Origin: Craterostigma plantagineum
Lineage: Eukaryota; Streptophyta; Magnoliopsida; Lamiales; Linderniaceae
Reading direction: 5' to 3'
Length of the DNA stretch: 64,000 bases
Assembly (NCBI GenBank): GCA_027422505.1
Contig: JAPQWV010000018.1
Location: 16,634,001 to 16,698,000, forward strand
Made by a program: the position numbers and the translations under genes. Of the stretch, positions 22,489 to 32,992 are shown piece after piece. Below the pieces are notes generated by a model. That model saw only the letters and a list, made by a program, of their open reading frames with translations, had not been told where the DNA came from and did not search any database. Each line of letters opens with the position of its first letter. The stretch's first letter is position 1.

Positions 22489-22982
22489 CTGTACGCCTCT
22501 GACGACGGGCAAGGGAAGGAATCGGTAGAGGACCGACTTGAGGCCGGTGATGCCGAGGAAGAAGAAGACGGCGGCGGCGGCGATTTGTTCGACGGTGAGA
22601 TGGGGAGATTCAGAGACGGCGGCAGCGGCAATTGACTTCAGGGGCTGGACGGGCATGGGCGTGCCGAAGAGTACGCCAGTGGCGACATTGTAGATGGCCG
22701 TGAAGATGAGCGTCGTTGAGAGGTCTGTGGGATACTAAGGTAAGTGTGATCTGCTATGCTACTACTGATCTGAGTGGAAAATTTGCGAATTTTTTAGTGG
22801 ATTTATTACAGCCATACATCAGTAACATCGATTGCTTTGCTATCGATGGGTAAGTGTAGGGAGTTTTCGTCTCTTGCGTTGCGTGAGAGGTTGGAGAAGT
22901 AATAATAAAATGGCTCTTTCTCTTCTCCTCTTCCGTGTCTACTTCCCATAATTTTTTTATGCTATTCTTTATTTTGTAGATA
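22489..22982 (-). pseudogene. MOT1 fragment: end of exon 1 plus upstream region
   Basis: It matches 63261-63964 of the intact MOT1 locus in order. Retained: the coding stretch around PMPVQP(L)KS and the end of exon 1 (VVRGVQ). Deleted: about 190 bp including the start codon (junction near 22745) and about 21 bp near 22573. The upstream 240 bp match 63725-63964. The splice donor, exon 2 and 3' end are missing because the gypsy LTR abuts at 22488. Confidence 0.85.
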
Positions 22983-23323
22983 GATATTTTCTATTTGTCC
23001 ATCTCTCCTTTTTATTACTCTTTTCAATTTGTGATATTTATTATCATCTATAATTAAGATGTCAATCGGGAGATTTCGAGGCGGATCCACCTATTGTCCG
23101 CGGGTAACGACGGGTTATCCATTTTCCAATGACCCGCCCCAATCTCGAAGGAAATCTCATTTTTTGTCCCTCCTTGAGGATCACTCATTTATCACGATAA
23201 ATTCACAATGTTCATCTATTCACTATTCTTCGGTAAGCCCTTAATAGATTATATACTTAAAAAATACATGGAGACGAAAATTCACATTGTTGATTTATTC
23301 AATGTTTTTGGGTGGGTGTTCTT
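22983..23323. other. AT-rich spacer with a GGGT-rich remnant
   Basis: No gene seen. Around 23060-23150 are CGGGTAACGACGGGTTATCC and GACCCGCCCC words like those of the nearby hAT-like MITEs; it may be the decayed end of another MITE, without a readable TSD. Confidence 0.3.
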
Positions 23324-24773
23324 TAGGGGTGGTAAGCAGTCGGAAAAGGTCATATTCGGGTTCAACCCGTTTAATAAACGGGTTGCAAACCCTGACCTGA
23401 CCTGTTTACTTAACGGGTTGAAATATCGAACCATAAACCCACCTGCTTTAACCCAAATATAACTCTTAACCGGAAACATGTTTAAAATTAAAATAAAAAG
23501 AAACAATAACTAAATAGTCAGAATCATAAATCCAAATTAAATAAAACAATAGAGAAACAAAGCATTTGTTTTTCTAAAAATCAACAACAATTAAAGTTTC
23601 AAATAATACAAGTCACATAATTTACATCAGTTTATTTTATTTATATTAAGGATATTTTTAATAATTTATATTATTCGGGTTAAATGGGTTGATAAACAGG
23701 TTGATTTCGGGTTGATTAGTTGAAAACTCGAACACTAACCTGACTCAGTTAGAGTGTGTTTGGTTGGGATTATTAGGAGGGATTGAGGGTGGTTGCATTT
23801 GTTAAAGAAGTGTTTGGTTGGAATCTTTATTTAAAGGGAAGATTTAAATAATACCCTCTTAATACCTCACATACGGTAGATGGGCACCATAGCAAATCTC
23901 ACATAAGGTATAAATAAATCAGCCCACTACCCTACCTTTATTTAAGCACTTTTTCCTTGGACAATTTTGTCCTCTATTTTATTATTTAGTTCCGTCTTTA
24001 CCCTTTCTAGCCAATCGGATCTTAACCTAATTTTTTTTCCATTTATCTTCATCGCCACAACGATCAGTCACGCACCAAACATCTATGCCCCATAGATCAT
24101 CATCCGGCAAGTATCACATCGTCGGCGAAGTGTCTCCATCAACATCAGCTACCGGAGACCGTCCTAGCGAAGAAATCGCCCACATCCCCAATTGCATTAT
24201 TTAACCATTGATTAAGCTTGAAAGGTTTGCTTTTTTTCTTAAACCAAATTCTATCTTTCCAAGATACGTTAGTGTGTTTTCATTTTGATTCTCACTATTG
24301 GGTGGTTTGAATTGCTTGAAAATAATTGAGCAGTTTGTTTATCAATTGGCGAATGATAAGGCAATAATGGGGTTATGTGTCAAAGCCAATCTAGTGTTTG
24401 ATTTTGTAAAGCGATGCATCATCTTGTTTGAATTCTGCTTAATAGAACTACGTTGTCTGAATTCTTTATCGAAGGTCATCAGTAGTTTAGTTATGAAATG
24501 AAACCTATTTTGATGCCTTCATACACTGATCCATTTCATGTTTGATTTCAGCGTATAACGCTGAACAATAAATGATCATACCCTCCATTATATAAACCCA
24601 ACTAAAATTAATACTGTCTAAACACATCCTCCCTACTAAACACACTCTTAATATTTGGGTTGGGTTCGGGTTTACCCATTTGCCTATACAGGTCGAAAAT
24701 ATTAATCCAAACCTGGTATTTTCGGGTGCGGTTCGTGTCGGTTGGCGGGTCGGTTTGGTTTTTAACACCCCCG
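23324..24773. mobile_element. hAT-like MITE hosting a nested Harbinger-type MITE
   Basis: GTGTTCTT is duplicated at 23316-23323 and 24774-24781. The ends are TAGGGGTGGTAAGC and (complement) CGGGGGTGTTAAAAACC, imperfect TIRs. Subterminal sequence is rich in CGGGTTGA/AACCCG words. Without the nested 23752-24647 insert it would be about 550 bp. Confidence 0.7.
23752..24647. mobile_element. Harbinger/Tourist-like MITE, 896 bp, TTA TSD
   Basis: The ends are GAGTGTGTTTGGT and the complement of GAGTGTGTTTAGT, flanked by TTA at 23749-23751 and 24648-24650. A 3-bp TTA target duplication is the mark of the PIF/Harbinger superfamily. No transposase coding. Confidence 0.75.
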
Positions 24774-24814
24774 GTGTTCTTGCTTACTCAAGCCACAATT
24801 GTGGATTAATGGAC

Positions 24815-25969
24815 GGGATAAAACCTAAAATGCCCCGATGTTTACCCTGTGAACCAATTTAGTCCCCGATGTTTCGCGTGAACCAATTTTGTCCCCGATG
24901 TTATCGAAAATGAACCAAATTGGTCCCTCCGTCAATCCGAGCGTCAATTTAGACGGAGAAGGCATTTGCGACGGCTTTTAGCGACGGAATTAAAATTTTA
25001 AAAAAATAATAAAATGAGGAAAAAATGCAAAAAAAAAGAAAAAATTCAAAAAATAGACTAAAGAATTAAAAAAGAGAATATTACTAAAAAATAAATAAAT
25101 AATAATTAATAATAAAAAATAATGAAAATAAAATAAAAAATAAAATAAAAATAAAAAATGATAAATTAAACATTAAAAGTGAGGAAAAATCCAAAAAATA
25201 GGGAAAAATTCAAAAAATAGAGTAAAAATTCAAAAAAGATAATATCACTAATAAATTAAAAAATAAATAGTAATAAAAAAGCAAATAATAATAAAACATA
25301 AAAAACTAAATTATATCTTTTTCTATTGACGATAAAAAATGACGATAAAAACTAAATTATGTAACAAAACAAATAATATGTAATTGACGACAATTAATTG
25401 ACGATAAAAAATGACTCTAAAATATCTTTTTTATATATAATTTAGTTTTTTTTTATTTTTATTATTTGTTTCTTTATTACTATTTATTTTTTAATTTATT
25501 AGTAATATTCGCTTTCTTGAAATTTTACTCTATTGTTTGAATTTTTTCCCTATTTTTGGATTTTTCCTCACTTTTAATGTTTAATTTATCATTTTTATTT
25601 TAATTTTATTTTTTATTTTACTTTCATTATTTTTTATTTTTTATTATTAATTATTTTATTTAGTTTTTTAGTAATATTCTCTCTCTTTTTTAATTGTTTA
25701 CTCTATTTTTTGAATTTTTTCTTTTATTTTTGAATTTCTTCCTCATTTTTAATATTTAATTTATTTTTTTAAAAAAATTTCATTTAGCGACGGATATGTC
25801 GCTAAAGCCGTCGCAAATGCCTTCTCCGTCTAAATTGACGGTCGGATTGACGGAATGACCAATTTGGTTCATTTTCGATAACGTCGGGGACTAAATTAGT
25901 TCACGCGAAACATCGGGGACTAAATTGGTTCACAGGGTAAACATCGGGGACCATTTTAGGTTTTATCCC
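24815..25969. mobile_element. palindromic Mutator-type MITE, 1,155 bp, 10-bp TSD
   Basis: ATTAATGGAC is repeated exactly at 24805-24814 and 25970-25979. The ends GGGATAAAACCTAAAATG and the complement of GGGATAAAACCTAAAATGG are TIRs, and the inverted similarity continues inward through GACGGCTTTTAGCGACGG (about 24968) and the AT-rich interior, so nearly the whole element is one inverted repeat with a centre near 25390. Long TIRs and 9-10-bp duplications fit Mutator-like foldback MITEs. No coding capacity. Confidence 0.85.
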
Positions 25970-25979
25970 ATTAATGGAC

Positions 25980-26182
25980 CCTTTTACAATGTTTGAAGAA
26001 TTAGGAGAAATTTCCCTCTCAGAGCAGGTGAAAATTAACCTTTCGGCCCCACTCCGATCAACCTTAATTATGAATTTTGAGTATGATTTTATATTAGACT
26101 CATTATCAATAATAAAAGTATACATTAGGTGGCCATTGAGATATTCCACATTAAATTTATTATTATTGCAATATATATAGCT
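25980..26182. other. interval with no recognised feature
   Basis: Moderately AT-rich. An open frame starting MDPFTMFEELGEISLSEQ is not recognised and has no supporting context. Confidence 0.3.
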
Positions 26183-26686
26183 TCAAAACATGGATCTTCT
26201 TCGGTTCGGACGAGCCGGCGTCTTTATCCCAAACCCATCCACGACATCGCCGCCGCCATCATTAATGACCTTATTACCCTTGAACAAACGCGATGGAACC
26301 CACCGACTTTCTTCAGACCAAAATACCCTCCCACGGCCGCCGCCGCGTTCTTCATCTTCTTTTCCTCCAATAGCCTTTCGATCTGAGACTCCATAGCCTA
26401 GCACTTGTTCTGCAGCTTCAGCACAGCTTCCTTCAGCCTCTTAATCTCCCCGACATGCTCCACTACCCCGCCCCGACGCCGCCGGTGCGGGTCAGAAGAC
26501 CCGACCCACTCCGATCTACGATGCTCCGGTCCATCTTCGCCTGTTCGGAAGAAGCACCTGTATTACTGCCTGGATGGGCAGCCTCTCGTTCTGGCAGCGT
26601 GGAGAGAGGCTTCTTGTGAAAGCTTCCTAGCGTCGATTAGGTCCCATAGGGATTACCTCTCTTACTTCGATAGGCGTCGATGGGCC
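26183..26686 (-). pseudogene. NPH3-domain (BTB/POZ) protein, C-terminal relic
   Basis: Read leftward from 26686, pieces in different frames give AIDAY-like sequence, then SLWDLIDARKLSQEASLHAA (about 26650-26590), a stretch corresponding to 'NERLPIQAVIQVL', and EHVGEIKRLKEAVLKLQNKC followed by AMESQIERLLEEKKMKN (26460-26340). Plant NPH3 proteins, phototropin-signalling partners and ubiquitin-ligase adaptors, share this order ('DCRKLSxEAxxHAAQNERLPxRxVVQVL', then a coiled coil). At least two frameshifts and one stop break it. The N-terminal BTB part is absent, and a hAT-like MITE sits at its upstream edge. Confidence 0.55.
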
Positions 26687-27821
26687 TAGACAGGTTTCAA
26701 AAACCGGAACCGAACCGAAACCGAACCGGCGGTCAACGGTTCGGTTAACCGGGGTCAACGGTTCCGGTTATAACCGGAACCGAACCGTCATTTAGATCGA
26801 TTCGGTTTCGGTTCGTAATATTCTAGAACCGAAACCGGCGGTTTGTAACCGGCGGTTAACCGACGGTTTGTAACCGACGGTTAACCGCCGGTTCATATAT
26901 TAAAATAATAATAAAAATAATTCAAACGGTTTATATATATGACCGTTTGTCCATTACCATTTACAAAGAAAAAAATAAAAAATTCAATCATATCACCAAA
27001 CTATATGATTTATTTTATTATTTTTAATTTTTTATTTTTCTCTATAAATAGGGGGATTAATGGTAGATTTTTTAAGCAATAATCTTTAGTTTTTAAAAAT
27101 ATTTAAGTTGTATTTTTTTCACATTTTCTTGAGTTTTATAAGCAATAATCAATTCTTTTTAAAATATTGAACTTGAAGGTACATTATAAAACAAAATCAA
27201 ATTTATTTATTATTCTGCAATAAACAACAAAAAGCACAAAAAAAAATAGAAAAACCGGTTTGAAACCGTAACCGGTTAACCGCCGGTTTATATATTAAAA
27301 TAATAATAAAAATAATTCAAACGGTTTATATATATGACCGTTTGTCCATTACCATTTACAAAGAAAAAAATAAAAAATTCAATCATATCACCAAACTATA
27401 TGATTTATTTTATTATTTTTAAATTTTTTATTTTTCTCTATAAATAGGGGGATTAATGGTAGATTTTTAAGCAATAATCTTTAGTTTTTAAAAATATTTA
27501 AGTTGTATTTTTTTTCACATTTTCTTGAGTTTTATAAGCAATAATCAATTCTTTTTAAAATATTGAACTTGAAGGTACATTATAAAACAAAATCAAATTT
27601 ATTTATTATCTGCAATAAACAACAAAAAGCACAAAAAAAATAGAAAAACCGGTTTGAAACCGTAACCGGCGGTTTCAAACCGGAACCGTTGAAACCGGCG
27701 GTTTCAAAACCGTAACCGAACCGTGGTTAACCACGGTTCGGTTACGGTTTAAGCATATTTCGGTTCTAAACCGGCGGTTACGAACCGGCAAACCGAAACC
27801 GAAATCGTATGAACACCTCTA
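26687..27821. mobile_element. hAT-like MITE rich in ACCGGTT/AACCGCCGG words
   Basis: GATGGGCC (26679-26686) and GATGTGCC (27822-27829) form a 7/8 target duplication. The ends are TAGACAGGTTTCAAA and (complement) TAGAGGTGTTCATAC. Both flanks are saturated with CGGTTAACCG-type words, many palindromic. The interior is AT-rich and contains a tandem duplication. No transposase frame. Confidence 0.7.
26880..27665. repeat. near-identical direct duplication of about 395 bp inside the MITE
   Basis: TTAAAATAATAATAAAAATA at about 26900 recurs at about 27295, an offset of 395 bp. The match continues through AAACGGTTTATATATATGAC and AGGTACATTATAAAACAAAA to AAAAACCGGTTTGAAACCGT. Only a few indels in homopolymers differ, so the duplication is recent relative to the MITE ends. 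Confidence 0.8.
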
Positions 27822-27914
27822 GATGTGCCTATAAATTTTATTCAATATAGGCCATGTTTGGTTAGGCCGATGATAAACTAATATAAACAAGCACATTCTC
27901 ACCCATTCAGCTTA

Positions 27915-28950
27915 GGCTGCGTTTAGTTGGTGGGATAAAGTTATATAAGCCAAGATAAGGATATTTTATCTAACATAATCTTTGTTCAGTTGATAATTAG
28001 AGCTGTCAAATGGCCCGCCCCGCCTCGCCTCAACCCGCCATTAAACCCAGGGGAGGGGGGGGGGGGGGGGGTCAGCCCACCAACATAACAGGCTGCTAGC
28101 CCGCCTCACCTTACAACGGGTTGGCGGGTCAAACCGCTAACTAATTTTGTGTTTTTTTTTGCGAATAATAGTTTTATTAATAACGGATATTGGAATAATC
28201 AACGGAAATCCATAAATCAATTATGAATTATATAAGTTCATAACTAAATCAATTATAATTAATTACTAATAAATATTTATTAATATTTAGCATACAAAAA
28301 TGTATATAATATATATACATACTAAATAAATAAATATAATCTATATTTACTGGCGGGCCAGCCCGCCCCGACCCACCTAAACCTACGGCCCAAACGGGCT
28401 GGCCCGTTTTCGGCCCGCTTTTAAACGGGCCAGGAATTGATCAACCCACCCTGCCTATTTTTCATGGTGGGGCGGGCCAACCCGACGGACTCGATCCGTT
28501 TTGACAGCTCAATTGGCAATTTATTTTTTCTTTAAGCCCGCTATAAATAAAAGGCTCACTTATAAAATAGAGGATCCAAGATAAATAAACCGTGTGGCGT
28601 GGCGCGTGGGTGAGATTATTTATTCAACCAAGATAATTTATCTGAAATGACTAAAATACCCTATACCACCAAATTATAAAAACTTCGTTATTTCATGTTG
28701 ATCAAATGATATGTGTATTTTCTATTTTTCGATGTTCATAAGAATAATTATTTTTTGTAACCTATGTGTTGATGATATAAAGGTTAAGTTTGTAATTTTT
28801 GCAATAATACCAAGACAAAATGTTGTTATCAATAATACCAAGACAAAATGTTGTTATCTTCGAAGGTGAACATAAAACTCATATAAATGTCAAAATTATA
28901 ATTAGATAAAATTATATGACATATTCTTATCCGAACAACTAAACACAGCC
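27915..28950. mobile_element. Harbinger/Tourist-like MITE, 1,036 bp, TTA TSD
   Basis: The ends are GGCTGCGTTTAGTTG and the complement of GGCTGTGTTTAGTTG, flanked by TTA at 27912-27914 and 28951-28953. It hosts the hAT-like MITE at 27998-28512. It carries no coding sequence. Confidence 0.75.
27998..28512. mobile_element. hAT-like MITE of the CTGTCAAA family, 515 bp
   Basis: The ends are TAGAGCTGTCAAA and (complement) TTGAGCTGTCAAA. TTGATAAT and TTGGCAAT flank it (6/8). Subterminal GGCCCGCC/GGCGGGCC words dominate, and there is a G run at about 28049-28071. It is the same family as 55504-56009. Confidence 0.65.
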
Positions 28951-28953
28951 TTA

Positions 28954-30311
28954 GTTTATTTATATCGGGCCACAAGTCTAATAGCGGGCTTCTAGCTAAA
29001 AACGGGCTAGAAATAAAGAAACACAAACACAATATAAAGATTATAGTTTATATTATCTTATATACTCTGGGACAGCAAACGGGCCGATAATATATATTGT
29101 ATTTATAATGGGTTAAATATTTTTTTAGCCACGCAATTTAGGATAGCATTAGAGGGACCTCGAATTTAAGAGGTGTATTATAAGGACAGTAAAATTTCAA
29201 TATTAAGTAATATAGGGACATTATATTTAATTAAAATTTGCCCCAAAAAATTGTAGGATTTCGACGTATAATTTTAGGATTTTGTTCAGATCAAGTATAA
29301 CACTAATTACAAATTGTCGGATTTCGACGTATAATTTTAGGGTTTCGTCATATTAAGGATAACATTATATATTAGACAATAACATTCAAAATTAAGTAAA
29401 TTGAATATAAAACCTAGAGTTTGGTGAACAATTTTTTTGTCCTTTCTAAACTATAGTACTGAAAAATTAACAAAATATATCAAGTCTAACATAAGAATGA
29501 TGTTAGAGACATTTTATGTTGCAATAATTGATTTTGCTCAAATTTTAAGATTACGACCTATAATTTTAGATTCCATCAAAATGTGTATTATACTGAAGAT
29601 AATTTTCATAATTTGGTAATTTCGAGACAAAATCTAAGGGTATGAGAATAATTAATGTTATTTATATATATGTTTATTACCAAAGATAAGTTCTTACAGA
29701 GGACGACGAATTACGAAGAAGAAATAGAAACCCTGGATCTCCAACCTCACGCTAAACTTGGAGTTTCAAGGGATGGAAGAACTCCAACGGAACTCTAAAA
29801 GCCACACTATAGCGAAAAGAACAGTGGTACTCTACATATAGAAAGCACTGTTCACCATCTATGTATATTTTTTTTTTGTTTTTCAATTTCTTTATATGTT
29901 TTGAATTAATTTTAGAATTGATAATAATGATTATTTGAAAGCAAACACTGAAAGAAGAGAACGACCTGAGAGAGATGATCAACATTACACTTTAGAAAAA
30001 CGAATGAGTTTCTTATGTAATAGTAAAATAATTATTTTAAAAAACGTATCTACAAAATTATTAATAATGGAACAAATTGCTAATGCAAAATTTAATTCCA
30101 TCTTGTTCGAATTTACCTAGTAAAATGATCATAAAAAAATGAAATAAGTTTTTATGATTTAAATTTAAAATATTTGATATTATTAGATATTTTAATTATT
30201 TGAATTCTATTTTAAGTAAAAAATTATTAACAAATTTGTATAGATGAAAATAGAGAGGAAATGTTTGAAGATTAATACTGTTTAAACTCTAAAGAAAATG
30301 TAATATAGCAA
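28954..30311. other. AT-rich intergenic sequence
   Basis: No gene recognised. The word CGACGTATAATTTTAGG recurs near 29260 and 29325, and a variant near 29553, suggesting an old degenerate tandem repeat. Short open frames here look random. Confidence 0.3.
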
Positions 30312-30893
30312 CTGCAATGCAATATATAGAAAGTAATGATTGGAAACGATATAAGTGGGAGAATATTGCTGCATTGCCCAATCGTGATGGAAGGCTCGAG
30401 AGTTTTCTCGATAGGTTCAGCTCATGTTATCCTGTGAATGGCCATGCTTCTTTTAACAGGCCTTACACTTTAGAGTATAAGTGGGAGAAGAGAGGCAAGG
30501 GATATTTGTTAATGCTAGCACATCCGTTGCATCTAAGGCTTTTGTCCGCCGATGATTGTTCTGTGACCGTTTTGGATGATCTTTAAGTATGAGAGCATAG
30601 ACGGTGAGCTTGTCTTCGTTGTTGGGGATTCTTGGGTGCTAAAGAGCGATCCCATATCTGTGACTTGGCACTCCGTTAATGGCGTCGATGAAAATTCTTA
30701 CTCAGAGATTAAAGAAGTACTTGTGAAAGATATCAAGGCGTTAGGATTCTTGCTCTACAACCACATCTCCATCCTATTTCTATGGGAAGTTAAGTCGCCA
30801 GAGCTGCAAGACTGGCTCTGATTGCAGAGGAGGTGGGCCATTTCGATGCAATTCCCCCCGTAGGTAAGTTCTTGAAAGAGACGATTGAGCCTT
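30312..30893 (+). pseudogene. GH81 endo-1,3-beta-glucanase, upstream half
   Basis: Coding-like pieces: RFSSCYPVNGHASFNRPYTL, LEYKWEKRGKGYLLMLAHPL (30317-30580), then after a +1 shift YESIDGELVFVVGDSWVLKS and ISVTWHSVNG (30583-30730), then in another frame AARLALIAEEVGHFDAIPPV and GKFLKETIEP up to the copia insertion. These are successive blocks of plant GH81 glucanases, which hydrolyse beta-1,3-glucan (callose). The first part of the protein is absent. The gene resumes at 37481 after the copia element. Confidence 0.7.
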
Positions 30894-30898
30894 CCTCT

Positions 30899-31672
30899 TG
30901 TAAGGTTGGGACTATTCGGCTACGTATTCCAAGTACAATAACGTTCGGACATGTAGACGTACATGTATTGTGGTATTAGTCGTATGCCAAATATTGTAAT
31001 TAAGTTAAAGGACCCATTCGGTGATCAATTAAATTTAAGAGAGTCTATCGCAATTTAATAAGATGTGTGGGGTTAATTAATATATGTGTAGAATTCCTGG
31101 GGGCTGGAACGTAAATATCTGATGGGCTTATTAACGGGCCAGCCCATTATGATATCTATAAATATGGGTGTGGTCCCTAAGTGCTGTACAACGAAACACA
31201 CAGCCGTCGTCTCATAAAACCCTAGCGACTGTCTAAGGATCCTTGGGGTACCCATCTTCCCCGAGCTAAAGGTTTCGCGTACACGTACTTGGAAGATCCA
31301 CATCCCTGTTCTCGTCAAGAATGCCAGTGGCGGAGCCACGTGAGGACCAGTGGGGTCATTGGACCCCACTGGATTTAATTTTTTTATTATATATATAAGG
31401 TAATTTTTTATTGTTAGGGTTGAAATTGAAGAAAAATACACTACAAGGACCCCAGTGAAATTTCTCTAAAATAGAAGGTATGGGGTCCAAATGAAATTTT
31501 CTAAAAAATGTGGGTAATTGGACCCCACTGCAGAGACTTTCTGCCTCCGCCACTGAAGAACGCTATGGAATTCTCAGGTACGTTTTCTATTCCGCTGTAC
31601 TTAGTTTATCGCCTTAATTAATCCAATCAAGGTTTAAAGCTATTTGGGTCCATACGGTCACGGATCCCAACA
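30899..31672 (+). repeat. 5' LTR of the copia element, with MITE insertion
   Basis: It begins TGTAAGGTTGGGACTATTCG and ends CACGGATCCCAACA. It contains a 231-bp MITE plus 8 bp of target duplication absent from the other LTR. Confidence 0.95.
31325..31555. mobile_element. hAT-like MITE, 231 bp, inside the copia 5' LTR
   Basis: The ends are CAGTGGCGGAGCC and the complement of CAGTGGCGGAGGC. AAGAATGC (31317-31324) and AAGAACGC (31556-31563) flank it; the empty site in the 3' LTR has a single AAGAACGC. Internal GGACCCCACTGGA motifs form further inverted repeats. Confidence 0.9.
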
Positions 31673-31674
31673 AG

Positions 31675-31685
31675 TGGTATCAGAG
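31675..31685 (+). promoter_or_regulatory. copia primer-binding site
   Basis: TGGTATCAGAG starts two bases after the 5' LTR, complementary to plant initiator-Met tRNA. Confidence 0.9.
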
Positions 31686-32992
31686 ACACCTTGCTTTTGG
31701 ATTAATTAGGGATTACGAGTTTAAGCAAAACGTCCCCATGAGGTAGTGATTTGGAGCACCGTTGGGACAGATCTGCAGTGTGGCGCCATTGGGCGCTGCG
31801 TTCGGCTGCTACAGATCTTTGCCGTCGGTGGGCTGCGGGCGTTTGCGTAGAGCAGCGCCGTTTTGGGGCTGCATGAGGTTGGACGAATGGACGCCGTTGG
31901 GCGCTTCAGTAACCATTCGTGGCTATGTGGCTGAACGCCGTTGGGCGTCGTCGGGTCCCGCGTTGCCTTGCAGTTTACGCCGTCGCGCTATGTGGCCGTT
32001 AGGAGGAAATCACCTCTGTCAGCTTCCTAAGTATTCATGACGGCTGTAATTTGGTGGCTGCCTAGGGTGGTTTCAAGAAAGTATTTTGTTTTTCGTGTTA
32101 CGTCTAATAGCCCGAGCCTTAGGGTTTATTATGGGCCCATTAGTGGGCATGGTTCATTTTCTATTTTTTAATGCATGTTGGTTTAGTAAATGAGCTTTTA
32201 GTTTTTAGTTTTTGGGCCCGTTAGGCTGCCTTAGTTCTTAGGCACGTTAGGCTGCCTTAGGGTTTAATAATGGGCTTAGTTTTATTTCGGCCCACCAGAT
32301 TAGAATAATAATAATAAAAAAAATGGGCCTTTTAAGTTTTTCTTTTGGGCTTCCAAGGTTTTAGTAAAATGGGCCGCAATAATTTTAGGCCCACTTTAGA
32401 TTTGGACTAATTTAATTTAATTAGGTCCAATAAATGTGTTATTGGTTGGCTATTTTCCGTGACTATTCGGGGTGCTTTTAAAGTCAGAAGTATTCGGAAA
32501 AATTGCGACTTTTAACAGACAGTGATTATTAAATTTAATAACGGCATAAAGATGCTTATTTTAGCATATCGATTATTAGAGATATTTTATTGAAGCAGTA
32601 TAGTCACCTTCGTGACCTCTGCTGTGGAGATTTTATAAATCTAATAGTCGGGACGGTGGCGTAACATGACGCATGCGGATATTTCGACCGGCCCTTCGGA
32701 AGGCGATTATCTGGCAGTGGCTTGTGTACGTCTGTGACGGTAAGCTGAAGTACCTGAAGGTTTTCCATTGCGAGTAGTTGATCGGCCCTTCGGAAGGCGA
32801 CTACTCGGCGGAATAGGGTACAGACGCTTGATCGTTGCACCAGTTTGATCACTCGTGGATTGACTACCTAGCCTTCGTTAGGCTCTTTTGCACAACGATT
32901 AAGCTGAAGATGGGTTGTTATTATTTAATTTTTTTAATCATTATTAAAGCTAAAAATTGTGAGTTAATTCAATCATCCTCTTTTCAGCTGAG
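31686..32992. other. copia leader; expected gag position, no gag found
   Basis: About 1.3 kb with no frame resembling copia gag. GGCCCTTCGGAAGGCGA occurs twice (about 32691 and 32785) and there are GCCGTTGGGCG repeats near 31890-31950. The coding frame starts at 32993 just before the zinc knuckle, so the gag capsid region seems deleted. Confidence 0.6.

Noticed and set aside
22366..22656. Minus-strand 96-codon frame containing MOT1-like residues
   Set aside because: It joins the MOT1 fragment to LTR sequence across the 22488 junction; not a real chimeric gene without evidence of transcription.
28049..28071. G run considered as a functional G-quadruplex
   Set aside because: A simple homopolymer inside a MITE; assembly or slippage error is as likely, and no regulatory context is present.
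31073..31553. Minus-strand frames of 122 and 65 codons, also repeated at 37115-37360
   Set aside because: They lie in the copia LTRs and the MITE; the repetition reflects LTR identity, not a gene.
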